This document shows positions 29,323-39,685 of a DNA stretch of 64,000 nt, piece by piece. Source of the stretch: Symsagittifera roscoffensis. Its lineage: Eukaryota; Xenacoelomorpha; Acoela; Convolutidae. The notes beneath the pieces are model-generated. The model worked only from the letters and a program-made list of their open reading frames with translations, did no database searches and was not told where the DNA came from. The DNA is taken from the NCBI RefSeq assembly GCF_963678635.1, contig NC_087064.1, forward strand, positions 61,869,548 to 61,933,547, in the 5' to 3' direction. The position numbers were made by a program, and so were the translations under genes. Within the stretch, counting starts at the first letter, position 1. Every line of letters starts with the position of its first letter.

Positions 29323-30065
29323 TGTAATGATCCTAACAATTTTTGCCTAACGTAGAGTTCAAGTGAGAGCTTTACCTTGGCAAATCGCACGTAATAATGT
29401 AAAGCTAATAGGGAGCGCGTATTATGGAGATTGCTTTGTCAATAAGATGAATAGAAAAGTAAACAAACAGTGAATCCCAAAAATAGTTAGAATCTCCAAA
29501 AATATAGTCCCTCTTTTGGCGGAATTGGAGGTGAAATTGGACTTGATATTTGCACAATTTAGTTAGCGACACCCTCAATTAACTTGGAACTTAAGACTAG
29601 AGTCGTCAGAGGAAGAATTCAGTCAAGACCTTACGAAAAGGGTACCAAAGTAAATATCAGGACTTGTAGGGACGACATAACTCTAACTGTAACTAAAACT
29701 CAAACAGACAAATATTATAGAGAATAGCAAATAGCCTACCCTTAGGGAGAACAATTGTGCTGAGAGAGCGAACGGTTGGTTCTCAGCTTGTTAGAGAACA
29801 ATTGGGGCTGTGAGAGCAAACGGTTGGTTCTCAGTTAGTTAGAGAACAATTTTTGCTAGATAGAAGATTAGTTGGTTCTCAGTCAGAGAGAGAACAGTGA
29901 TAATTACTAGAGAGAGTAGTTGTTCTCGTTAGTTAGAGAGCAAGAAGAGAAAAGCTAGCAGATAGTTGGTTCTCAGAGTTAGAGAACGAGAAATTGCGAA
30001 GTTGGGAGATCAGTTAAAGAACCTCAAAGGAATAGTGATCCATCGGGACGCTATTGATTTTAGCA
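29323..30065 (+). repeat. 5' LTR of element 3
   Basis: It starts TGTAATGATCCTAAC and ends TTTTAGCA; similarity to the other LTR continues four bases (GGTC). It contains an internal repeat of TTAGAGAACAATTGGGGCTG and GGTTGGTTCTCAG between 29,745 and 30,000, with one unit fewer than the 3' LTR. Confidence 0.88.
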
Positions 30066-30601
30066 GGTCGAACTGAGAAACAGCGAGGAATTACTGTGTG
30101 TAATTGATTGTTGGATTTCTCTAAAGAAAGAGAATCATAGAACATAATTGATCAAATCTTAATTGGGTAATAAGGACATTGTACTAACAGATCGCGGACC
30201 CTTTGCTTTGGTTAAATTATTAGATTTTATCTTGGCCACTTATAGCCTTCTGTATTTGGAATTATATTTATCTGAATTAAATTACTATAGGAAATTCTTG
30301 CGGTTGACGAGAGTGAGCAAGACAGCCTCAAGAGCAGCATAAAGAGGGGGCAAGTAACAGAGTACAGTACAGAATAGTTGCCACCAACTTAACCCTTTCG
30401 GGATTGTGGATAGTAGTGAATCTCGGTCGCCCCGCTGAATTCATTACCAAAGGGACCATTTTCCAGTGCCGTTAAGTTAGAGTGTGCGAACGGACCTAGA
30501 GAAGCAATCCCCGAAATCTACATTGACGCTCCTGGGTGGGCCATATTCTGGATTGTAGTTACGAAAACGTACCGTGCTGAACGAGACATTTGGAACAGAA
30601 G
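30066..30601 (+). other. Leader of element 3
   Basis: Non-coding stretch between 5' LTR and gag start. The bases after the LTR (GGTCGAACTGAG) are not a TGG-type primer site. Confidence 0.4.
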
Positions 30602-31365
30602 ATGAATAACGAAGAGCGTGCGTTGACAGCCGAGGTTGCGGTGGCAGCGGCAAACGCTCTTGACAGGCTGCAGGGACTGTTCGGATTTGGAGCGACACGG
30701 CCTGGTCGGTTCCCCTTACATAACTACCAGAGTTGGGCGGACTGGAGGAAACATTTTGCTTGAATTGTAGATGCCAACCGTTGGGAAGATGAGCAGGCCA
30801 GGAGTTTGAAAGTTTCCGTCAGGCGGTAACACGAGCTCAGTCATTTGAACTGGCGAAAAAGACTGCCAGAGCGAGAAGCGGGAGAAGGTCAAACTATATT
30901 CGAGAGTTGCATGGCGCATCCGAATTCATGTCTAGATTAACCATCGATTACTGATCAGAGACTGCACGAACTGGCGTCGCAAATTGAGGTGCAGAATTTG
31001 TGGCACGATGAACTGTCGACTCAGATGCAGTTGCACAATTCGCGGCACAAAGAGTTTGTGAGTGTGCAGAATGATCTGGTGACACATATGCAAAGTATGA
31101 CGGCCATGATGGATTGGTTTGTTTACTACGTTAACCCCGCTCCCTACCCACAAGAAACAGCCCAGTAACCCAGACAGTTATTCGACCACAATCAGGTTGG
31201 AAAAGATGGAAACTGGCAGTCTTACGGGAGCGCTCGTTATGGCGCGAAGACAATTGGGACGCAGGGAAGTTGTTTCAAGTGCGGTCAGACAGGTCACTCT
31301 ATGAAGGAGTGCCCTCATAACACCTCGAATCAATTAAACTACCGCGGGCCGGGACAGTAGAAAAA
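30602..31365 (+). pseudogene. Element 3 gag relic with CCHC zinc knuckle
   Basis: It opens with ATG at 30,602 and reads 50-odd codons to a TGA near 30,760, then continues only in pieces over several frames. At 31,270-31,311 a perfect zinc knuckle CFKCGQTGHSMKEC is preserved. Several stops and slips lie between, so no full Gag can be made. Role of the intact protein would be particle formation and RNA binding. Confidence 0.75.
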
Positions 31366-31639
31366 TTCGAAGAAGTATTTGTCCCGCCATTTCCAAAAAA
31401 AACAGAAACCTACACGAGATGCCCTTGTGGTCAACCACCCTACGCAGCGGAGCGGTCGGTGCCATCTCGCAGAGGAGTAGATACAGAGCGAGGCGATAAT
31501 TGATTACGAGCAGGCGATGTCACTTTTTCATCGCCTACCCCCAGCCTCAGTAGACAAGTGCAAGTCGACGACGAATGTGCAAATGGAGACGAAAACACAA
31601 AATGAGTGTGCCGGTGTCAATCATCTGGTAGACGTCGGA

Positions 31640-31935
31640 CCCTTACGGATGCTCTCGTGGGCGGGACGTGTGTGATGACACTACTGGATACTGGAGCCAC
31701 GACTAACCTTATCAGCAGTGAGGTGGCTCGGAGTCTTAAAGACAAGCCAGAGATACGGCCATACGAGGGCCAGTTACAGACAGCAGACGGACGAGGAATG
31801 GATGTCGAGGGATGCATCACAACAAACCTGAAGTTAGGATAGATTGATGACGACAGTAGTTCCCGAGCTGAGGAACCATATGGTTCTGGGACTACGATCA
31901 ATGAAAGAATACAAAGATTGTCTGAATTTTGGTTG
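31640..31935 (+). pseudogene. Element 3 aspartic protease relic
   Basis: MTLLDTGATTNLIS carries the active-site DTGA, followed by TADGRGMDVEG. The frame stops at 31,840 (TAG), then resumes one frame on with VPELRNHMVLGLRSM, the typical second half of retropepsins. After about 31,935 the expected RT is absent. Confidence 0.8.
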
Positions 31936-32178
31936 CGACTAATTGTGGAACGGATCGGCGGGAGGGTTCGAGGTTCCGGTGCGTTATGCGATTCCCAAAC
32001 ACTGGTTCCGAGAAAACTGCTCAGGGTCCCGCCAGATCCAGGAGGGCAGAGAGAGCCGAACAAAACCACGGATCCACAGCTGTGTGAGAGGCAAATTGAG
32101 GAGAGCTTGAGGAGTTGTGGCTCGACTGACGAGGTACCCGAAAATTCGCCGGATATTTACGAGAACTAATGTGTTAGG

Positions 32179-33216
32179 GTGGTTCAAGAGGAAGACGAGA
32201 AAGTACAAGCTGACTGGGCAACGGACGACGAAGACGACGCCAGTGAAGTTTACCCCGAAATACTCTCGTTAGAGGAGGCACTGCGAAAGTGCACACCCAC
32301 GGGGAAAACGGAAACGGTTGCGAGGGTTAACAAGACATCGACAAACACGGACAAAGATATCGAAACGATTCGATGGAATCGAACACCCGCTGAAATTGCG
32401 AAGATGCAGAAAGAAGACGAAGCGATCGCCCAAGTATTCTACTTGGCAGGAACAATCGACGAGACGATTGAAATGCCGTCGTTTGGGAAGAACCTCATCC
32501 CAAAGGAGCAGGCATTTCAGTACGGACCCGAAGTACTGGCCTACTGGTCAAGATGGGATGAGTTGAGTATTAAAAATGGAACACTGTACAGAAAATGGTT
32601 TCAACGAGATGGCTCGAGGCCAAACTTTCTGAAGAGAGTTCTAGTGGTTGGACGGAAGGAAATCCTTAACCAGCTTGATTTGATGGAAACTGGCGGAGGA
32701 CAGCTTGCGGCTGAGAAGACTCTGGCTCGAATACGGAAGAGCTTCTGGTGGCCGACGATTAGGACTGACGTTGAGAGAAAGGCAATCTGGTGCCTAAACC
32801 GTGCACACCAGAGTACAGAAGAGAAGCAGAAGCGAGCGGTGTGTCAGGCCCCATTTGATCCGGGAATCAGATTCTCGACGGTGGCAGTGGATATCATGGG
32901 ACCAGTGACAAGGGCGACGAGCACCGGAGCGAAGCATGTGCTGGTAATGACGGATCTGTTCACGCTGTATGCGATTGCAGTTATCCTGGTGTCAACGAAT
33001 TCAGCTGACGTGGCTAGAGAGATAGTGGAGAATTGGGTACTGACATTTGGATTTCCCAACGTTTTGCGAACGGATCAAGTGAAGAGTTTTGGAGACAAAC
33101 TGATCCAGGAGATGTGCCGACTTTTGGGTATTGACAAAATTCAGACTCCACCCTATACGTCGAAAGGTAATGAGCGTACGGAGAGGCACAATGCGAAGAT
33201 GGTTAAGTGGTTTTGA
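32179..33216 (+). pseudogene. Element 3 integrase relic (longest surviving frame)
   Basis: 345 codons. An acidic N terminus (DDEDDASEVY) is followed by the zinc-binding region, where the usual HHCC is damaged: the second half reads CLNRAHQS. The catalytic core has STVAVDIMGPV (first Asp) and LRTDQVKSFG (second Asp), then NERTERHNAKM, which supplies the Glu. The frame stops after KWF. No RT or RNase H text precedes it: protease and integrase are only about 240 bases apart. It derives from a full pol by deletion. Confidence 0.85.
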
Positions 33217-34068
33217 AGTATTGTGTGGAGAATCCAAGGACGTGGGACACAACTTTGCCGTACTTGAACTTTATGTACAATACGACAATCAATCGGAGAA
33301 CGGGAGCTACGCCGTTTAGTATGGTGCATGGACAGGAGTGCCAATATCCAGTTGACCTGTTCTACTCAAAACCCACGATGAACCATTGACAAAAGATGGT
33401 TTTGCGGAACGGCTAGACGAGCAGTTCCGAGATGCATACGGCAGTGCGAGAGGAAGTCCTGGGGATGGACCAACGTCGACAGAAGGATCCATACTGCAAG
33501 AAAGTTCACGGGGCACCCTTTGCAATTGTCAACTGGTGACAAAGTCTGGGTGTGGTCTTAAGAGAAGCTTAAGTCGAAGAAGACTTTCGATCCGTGGGAA
33601 GGACCATACGTTGTAATGGCCAGAATTTCTGAAGTGACCTACAAGGTGGCAAAGCAATCGACTCCCAGTAAAGTGAAGCTCCTGCACTTCAACAAGCTGA
33701 AGGGATATGTGGAAGACACGTAACAACCAGAGGAAGCTAGTGCAAGGAAGCGACCGACACCATATCGGTCGGCGAACTTCTTTGACGATCCAAAGATGCA
33801 CGTCGAAGACGAGGCCTTTTGGGCGATCAATCGGGAGGGATTTAATCATGATCCAGGCCCAAGGCAAGAAACCGTGGGATTGATGGCGCGAACAAATCGA
33901 GTAGGGGTGGAGCCATTAGTTAATCCTCCTGGGCTAGACGGAGTCTTGGGACGACAGAGCGACATTGTGGAGACCTATGAAGAAAAGCAAATGGAAGCCA
34001 GAAGGAAGAAGAGGCTGCGAAATTCCCGAGCGAAGCTGAGGGCAGACCACCGGATGAGACGGTGGTAG
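33207..34068 (+). pseudogene. Element 3 integrase C-terminal part with GPY/F module
   Basis: The frame shifts at about 33,212; LPYLNFMYNTTINRRTG continues the integrase core, with further breaks near 33,390 and 33,535. FDPWEGPYVVMARISEV (near 33,590-33,640) is the GPY/F module. A TAA at 33,721 and a basic C-terminal stretch (RRKKRLRNSRAK) to 34,068 follow. It is broken by several stops and slips. Confidence 0.75.
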
Positions 34069-34682
34069 CTGAACCTAATTTGGAAAGTGGGGCTACAGAT
34101 GTAGGTAGACCAGTTCGAATAAGAAGGCCACCAGTTCGGTTTGGTATTGACGAGTATGTGAGTTAAAACTAATTTTCTGAAACCTTTGTCATTCAAAACT
34201 TGGGTGCTTGTTATCTTTCTAAGTGCGACTCCACCTGAGTATTTTGTGTGTAACTGTTGAGCATTAACTCTGCTGAGTAAGAGAGAGATTGCGTCGCGCC
34301 ACGAAGAATAAAGTTATTAGCAGACAAATCCTCTAGAAAGGACTCTCTTAACATCTGGTGTTACTAGTTACATTAAGTTTAGTCTCGCGGAATTGATTGA
34401 CGAGTCCGCAATTATTACTTTTTAGGAAATTTAATACTAAAACTAGGAAGGATAAATATAAGGTTAGGCATCAGCGTGATAAATAACTTGAGGACTGGTA
34501 AGTACGAGCTAAAGACAAGTGATATTACCTGGTTGTTAGGGTACATGCAAGTTTAACAGAAGTTTATTTTAGATTTAGAAATTGAGTCTACTTTGGGGTT
34601 AAGGTGTTGGACATGGTTAATTTTCCTTGTTGAAAGGCAAAATTTGACTTTTGTCTTCAGCATTATTGGGGACAATAATAGA
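34069..34682 (+). other. Element 3 untranslated 3' part
   Basis: No coding text. AT-rich, leading to the polypurine tract. Confidence 0.4.
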
Positions 34683-34697
34683 CTAGAAGGGAAGACT
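34683..34697 (+). other. Polypurine tract of element 3
   Basis: CTAGAAGGGAAGAC lies directly before the TG of the 3' LTR. Confidence 0.6.
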
Positions 34698-35492
34698 GTA
34701 GGATCGGTGATCCTAACACTTTTTGCCTAACTTAGTGTTTATTTGAGAGCTTTACCCTGGCAAATCACCCGTAATAATGTCAAGCTAATAGGGATCGCGT
34801 ACTATGAAGATTGTTCAGTCATTAAGATGAGTAGAAAAATAAACAAACAGTGAAGTCCAAAAATAGTTCGAATCTCCAAGATATAGTCCCTCCTTTGGCG
34901 GAATTGGAGGTGAAATTGGACTTGATATTTGCAAAACTTAGTTAGAGATACCCTTAAGGAACTTGGACTTAAGACTAGTGTCGTCAGAGGAAGAAAACAG
35001 CTAAGACTTTACGAAAAGGGTACCAAAGTAAAAATCAGGACTTGTAGGGACGACATAACTCTAACTGTAACTAAAACTCAAACAGACAAATATTATAGAG
35101 AATAGCAAATAGCCTACCCTTAGGGAAAACAATTGTGCTGAGAGAGCGAACGGTTGGTTCTCAGCTTGTTAGAGAACAATTGGGGCTGTGAGAGCGAACG
35201 GTTGGTTCTCAGTTTGTTAGAGAACAATTGGGGCTGTGAGAGCGAACGGTTGGTTCTCAGTTAGTTAGAGAACAATTATTGCTAGATAGAAGATTAGTTG
35301 GTTCTCAGTCAGAGAGAGAACAGTGATAATTACTAGAGAGAGTAATTGGTTCTCGTTAGTTAGAGAGCAAGAAGAGAAAAGCTAGAAGATAGTTGGTTCT
35401 CAGAGTTAGAGAACGAGAAATTGCGAAGTTGGGAGATCAGTTATAGTACCTCAAAGGAATAGTGATCCATCGGGACACTATTAATTTTAGCA
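34698..35492 (+). repeat. 3' LTR of element 3
   Basis: 795 bp, TGTAGGATCGGTGATCC to TTTTAGCA. It retains an inverted GGATCGGTGATCC at its start that the 5' LTR has lost, and has three rather than two GAGCGAACGGTTGGTTCTCAG units. Confidence 0.88.
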
Positions 35493-35649
35493 GGTCAAAA
35501 ATTATGTCAAAAGCCTTCTCAATGAAAATTACCGATTACAGCAATCCCCAAAAAATGTCCATTGGCCTAAACTATATCAAGCTCGCTCTCTCAATGCGGG
35601 ATTCATATGATGACCACACATAGTGTCTCTCCATTGGTTCATTTTATAA

Positions 35650-35874
35650 CACCGACCTGCATTGCATTGGAGGCGTCCACTTGGAAACTGTTCATGATGT
35701 TGCACTGGGCCGGCCCTGCTCAGATTCACAAACCTCCACCCGGGGAACCCCACACACCACCTGGGCGGCGTCTGCCGCAGATGTCTTCTCGGCTACTTTG
35801 CAGATGGCGGAGTTCTCACTGAAGTTATATCTGGTCTTTGCCACCGTGTCTGTTGTGACTACTTCTTGCTGTAT
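35650..35874 (-). pseudogene. Filamin-like exon, part downstream of the element 4 insertion
   Basis: The minus strand is open from the GTAT duplication (35,874-35,871) to a TGA near 35,690: QEVVTTDTVAKTRYNFSEN and about 45 further residues. A frame later NSFQVDASNAMQVGV (about 35,690-35,650) resembles the start of a filamin repeat. The open frame joins exactly with 54,708-54,755 when element 4 is removed. One slip and a stop lie between the two parts. Confidence 0.6.
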
Positions 35875-36284
35875 TGAGTTATGACCGATGTGGTTAACTC
35901 ATAGAGTAATTTCGGATAGGGTACACCGTCTGCTCGTCACGCTATCTTTTTTTCGGCCGGATAGATTCGTGCAACTTCTTAGTCTAATACCGATCCTAAT
36001 CTTACTCTTATACTATCTAGTCTCAGGTTGTTTAACTAGTCTCTGCTAGGCTCAATAGATCTAGGGTATACTGGTTTATTGCGGCTGCTGAAGTTCCTTT
36101 GGAGAGGCAACTAAATTCTAAGTTAAATTCAAATCTCTCTGGTGCTGAAATTACAAGTAATTTCAGCACTTACAAATAAGTGGGTTGTTAGTTAGATGGA
36201 TCATGATTGGTTAATATTAAATACTTTACAGTGGTAAAATATCTAATTTATCCAATCATAAAATGTAGTTTAGATCAGGTTCAA
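35875..36284 (-). repeat. 3' LTR of element 4
   Basis: 410 bp; minus sense TGRAACCTGATC to AACTCA. It differs from the 5' LTR by about four bases. A 13-bp perfect inverted repeat (GTGCTGAAATTAC, spacer AA) lies at 36,142-36,169. Confidence 0.92.
36142..36169. promoter_or_regulatory. LTR stem-loop, 13-bp arms
   Basis: Perfect palindrome with two-base spacer, shared with 54,565-54,592, nearly perfect at 61,791-61,818, and preserved by paired changes in the solo LTR at 56,758-56,779. Structural or palindromic binding-site role inferred. Confidence 0.6.
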
Positions 36285-36336
36285 CCCATCCGGGTTTTAC
36301 AGAGTTTTTTAGAATAGTCTTTCTGCATTTCAAAGG

Positions 36337-36812
36337 ATGGATGATGGACGTTGGTATTTGGCGAACATCATATTTCTTCTGGGTTCTCTTGTTAGAGAAG
36401 TTCCAGGTTCAATCGCTGTGTCTTCTCATGACAACGACTGGGTTTTCGCAACAAACTCAAATCTGATTTCAGAATGGTTGGCTATGACAGGTTTTTCTGT
36501 TCCATGTTGAGAACTTCTTTTGGGTTGACCTTGTCTGGGAATGGCGTGGAGATTGTGCGTGGAGGGGATGCCTGGTTACTCGGATCTGTACGTATACTTG
36601 AACATCGAGGTGGTCATTGGTCTAGTTCAATGAAGTCCTTTTCTGCGAAGTCAAGTCGTACTCTAAATCCTTTGAGTTGTGATTGTGGGCGGCATATTGA
36701 TTGTGGTTGGCCATTCTTTTTTGAGTGTAGTGGGTTCATTTTGTCTTTGGATGTTCGTCTTTGTTGTTGTATGCTGATCTATATACTGCAAGGTGTAATT
36801 TACATTTTATAA
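36337..36812 (+). pseudogene. Possible antisense gene next to the 3' LTR of element 4
   Basis: Plus-strand frame from ATG 36,337 (MDDGRWYLANIIF) runs 56 codons to TGA at 36,507. Coding-like text continues in another frame (SGNGVEIVRGGDAWLLGSVR, CDCGRHIDCGWPFFFECSG) to 36,812. The copy at 61,986-62,177 extends the first frame by seven codons. Differences between copies in the first frame are mostly amino-acid changing, so selection is not evident. No family recognised. It could be an antisense gene (compare antisense genes of complex retroviruses), or a captured host fragment, or chance. Confidence 0.3.
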
Positions 36813-36978
36813 AATTTTTATTAGTTTGGTGTTTTAATTATGATTTTGGTTAGTTGTTTTCACAAAAGCGTTTTGTTTTAGTTCGGTTATTTTGAAGAGT
36901 TACTCACCCTTGAGTACCTCTTATTAAAAATAGAAGTGTGGTCACAAAGCGTGGATGTAGCGCGGTGGGTTAGGCCGG

Positions 36979-37221
36979 CTATAGAGCATGCTCAGGACGT
37001 CCTCTCTGGTGGGTTAGGCCAGGAGTGGGAGTATGATTTCGTGCGGTTTCTGTGAGAGGTCCTGTTATGTGATAACGTTTTATGTTGGGTTTATTGTGGT
37101 TTTTCTTATGTTTCGTTGGTTGTGTCCTTTTTTCAAAATTCAAATTGTTTTTGGTATGGGTTTGTCTTTCGACTTTTTTGTGTTTTATTATTTCTTTCTT
37201 AGACTTTATAATAGTCTTCAA
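36979..37221 (-). CDS. Small basic ORF in the 3' region of element 4
   Basis: 80 codons, very Lys/His/Asn rich (KSKKEIIKHKKVERQ), present intact also at 62,629-62,871 with one replacement and one silent change. The opposite strand carries a hydrophobic frame (37,082-37,288) with two replacements over the same bases, so the minus reading is slightly favoured. No domain. May be non-coding. Confidence 0.3.
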   Translation of the reverse strand: MKTIIKSKKEIIKHKKVERQTHTKNNLNFEKRTQPTKHKKNHNKPNIKRYHITGPLTETARNHTPTPGLTHQRGRPEHAL

Positions 37222-37866
37222 AAGAATAAATTATCCAGTTTTAAACTGGGTTAATCCGGTTTGGGTACCGTTGGTTTCCTTTTCTTAGTCATGCTGTTAT
37301 TTTATGTGTTGTGGTGTTTAGTAAGCTGCATTGGTTAGTTTTGTTTAGTATATAATTCCTTTCCAACCGGGTTAAAGGAAAGTTTGAAACTTGTTATCGT
37401 GTGTTAGAGTTGTTGAGTGTGAAAGCTTGAAACTAAAATTCATTATTTAAACAATTCTTCGTGGGCGAGCTGTGCGAGTTTGGATAGAATTCTTGTGCGA
37501 GTGAATGGAAATATCAAAAGGTTAGTACTGCATTTTCGTCTTATCAATTTACTACATAGAATTTCAATTTTACTGCTAGTTTTGGGGAAAAATTAAGTTA
37601 CAAATTTTCATCATTATTAGAATTACTGCTTTTAGGGAAATAATTTATAAATTAATTTACTACATTTGTATGAACTTTATTTAATTTAGCTGGTGCAAAA
37701 GATTATTAGAATTTTGAACAATTTGAAGAAGTTTTCTATTTTTTATTTTTCTTTTGTGTATTTTGCAGATGATCGTGAGATGAAGACTAAAAATCGAAAT
37801 GATACATGGATAAAGAATGGTTAGTGTTTAAATTGAATTTATTAGTAAAGAATATATAGAAATTAT
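37222..37866. other. 3' region of element 4 with plus-strand splice-like signals
   Basis: No long frame. Plus strand shows AAAAG|GTTAGTAC at 37,520, TTTTGCAG|ATGATCG at 37,770 and AAGAATG|GTTAGTG at 37,819. All three are conserved in the second copy (63,170 to 63,470). Confidence 0.35.
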
Positions 37867-37875
37867 ACTTACCTG
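37867..37875 (-). other. Strong 5' splice-site match just after ORF E stop
   Basis: Minus strand TAA CAG|GTAAGT: the consensus donor lies three bases after the ORF E stop and is kept in the second copy (63,513-63,521). Confidence 0.35.
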
Positions 37876-39685
37876 TTAGTCGTCGGGGAAAAAACCGTGG
37901 GGGAAGATGTCGTGTATTATGTCGGAGTTAGTTAGTAATTTTGCTAGTATGCGAATGATGTTTTTAGTTTGAAGCAGTGGCCAAAGCAATTGAAGTGCTT
38001 TAATGGTTTTTAGTTCTTCAGTGCCAACTGCAAAATCATAAGGTGTGTTTTGGATGAGATTATATAATTTGTGGTTGTATTTAGTGTTGTGGATGAATTC
38101 TAATATTGGGATTTCTATAGGTTGAACAAATTCATGTGGGATAAGGAAGGGTCTGGATTCTTCTGCGTTGAAGGTCTTTGTGATGGGACAAAAAAATATA
38201 CATTTGGATTACGGGATCATAATTGCGGAGAATACCGTGAAGGTTAGTATCTTTGATGCAATATGTGAAGTTAAGAAAAAATGGTGATGTGTATTTAGAG
38301 TTAATAAATTGAAAACGGTGGTGTGGTTGTCTTGATGGAGTGTGTAGGTCAAAGTGATTTTGTATGAAGCGATAATATGTATATGTGTGGGTTTGTTTAG
38401 TGCGTAACATAATGTCGTGTGAGCAGTGCAAATCTCGTTCGTGTGGTGCAAGGAAATGAAAGGTTAGTGAAAATAATTGAAATTTTTCTTTAAAACTTTC
38501 GTAAGCTTGTGTGTCGGTTAGTGCTTCAGAAATGATGTGATCGAATTTGCGATCAAATATATTGAGTGTAAATACATATGGTGTTTTGATGAAGAATTTT
38601 TCTGTGCTTTGTGGGTTAGCGAAACAGTCATCATCTAAAAATTGGTCTTGGTTAGCTCGGATGATGTTGTGATCGTAATATTCTAGCGTATATTCGTTAG
38701 CTCGGGGTGCAGTGTATGTTTTTAGTGACTTTTTATATCCTATATAAGTAAATTGTCTATGTGTTAGTGGTGTGGTGAGTCGATATAGCATATCTTTATT
38801 TCTTTCTATATCGATGTGAGTATTAGATAAAGGTAGGCAAAGGGGATTAGTAAAACTATAATATGATGTCCAGTGAAGTGTAGGCATTAAAACTTGTTCA
38901 TCTACAAAACTACGTGTGTCGTTAGTGTTGTTAGGAGTGTTCAAAGTATATTGTGGAAATGAAGGAAGGGTGATTGCTAAAAAATCTTTCGTGTTAGTGT
39001 GATTTGGATGATTATTATATAAACGGGCTGTTCCTGGTTTTGTTGGAAATGGATGGTTCGGGAATTTTCTTTTGAAAGTGCGATAAGCTCTATTAGTGCT
39101 ATTTGACGATTGGGTGGATGTGGATGATGGTGCCAATGATGCGGTATAAGCTGAAGAGGGTGTAGGGGTAGGTGGGTTTGATGATTCTATTGTGGATGAA
39201 ATCTGATTTATAGTGGGGTTTTCAAGGTGGAAGGGTTGTTGTTGTAGGGTGATAAAATTATCTAGTTCCTGGGAGATTTGGAGAGTATCTGGAGAATTGG
39301 ATGATCGGTCTGAATGAAATGAAGAGTAGGTTGGGGTGACTTGTGAAGCATAAGAGGGTGTAGAAATGGATGGAAGTGGGTTATTTGACGGGATTGGTTG
39401 AAAAGGGGGTTTTGAAAAAACTGAGGAGTTGGTTTGAAAATTATTGGATGGAGATGGTTCAGAGTCTGCAAATTCATCAGGGGTTTCAATATTTGGGTTA
39501 TTAAGTTGTGAAATGGAGTATAAAACTGAGATATGTGAGTTAGTGTCTGAATTCATGCCTGATGTTACATTATTGGTTGGGAAATCGGGTGGCGGGAAAG
39601 CAAAAAGTGGAATTATTGTAATTGGGGTGTTGAGGTTGGTTGGGTGGGAATTTGAGCGGTGTAGGGATCCAAATTGTCGGCTCAT
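37876..39685 (-). CDS. ORF E of element 4, unknown protein of about 600 residues
   Basis: It starts at ATG 39,685, which overlaps the stop of the Env-like ORF as ATGA. The first about 200 residues are Ser/Thr/Pro/Asn rich and look disordered; the rest is rich in aromatic residues and His and may be folded. The apparent stop at 38,132 results from a 7-A run at 38,190-38,196; the second copy has 6 A and reads on to a TAA equivalent to 37,878-37,876 (about 105 residues more, ending HGFFPDD). No family recognised. Retroviral position suggests an accessory or regulatory protein. Confidence 0.65.

Larger units (their letters stand above)
29323..35492 (+). mobile_element. LTR retroelement 3, decayed, reverse transcriptase deleted
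   Basis: Direct repeats of 743 and 795 bp flank a plus-strand coding relic with Gag zinc knuckle, protease, integrase and GPY/F module, but no RT or RNase H. LTR divergence is several percent, with one repeat-number difference, so it is older than elements 2 and 4. No clear target duplication. It sits within the filamin locus between the 29.0 kb and 35.7 kb exon remnants. Confidence 0.85.
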
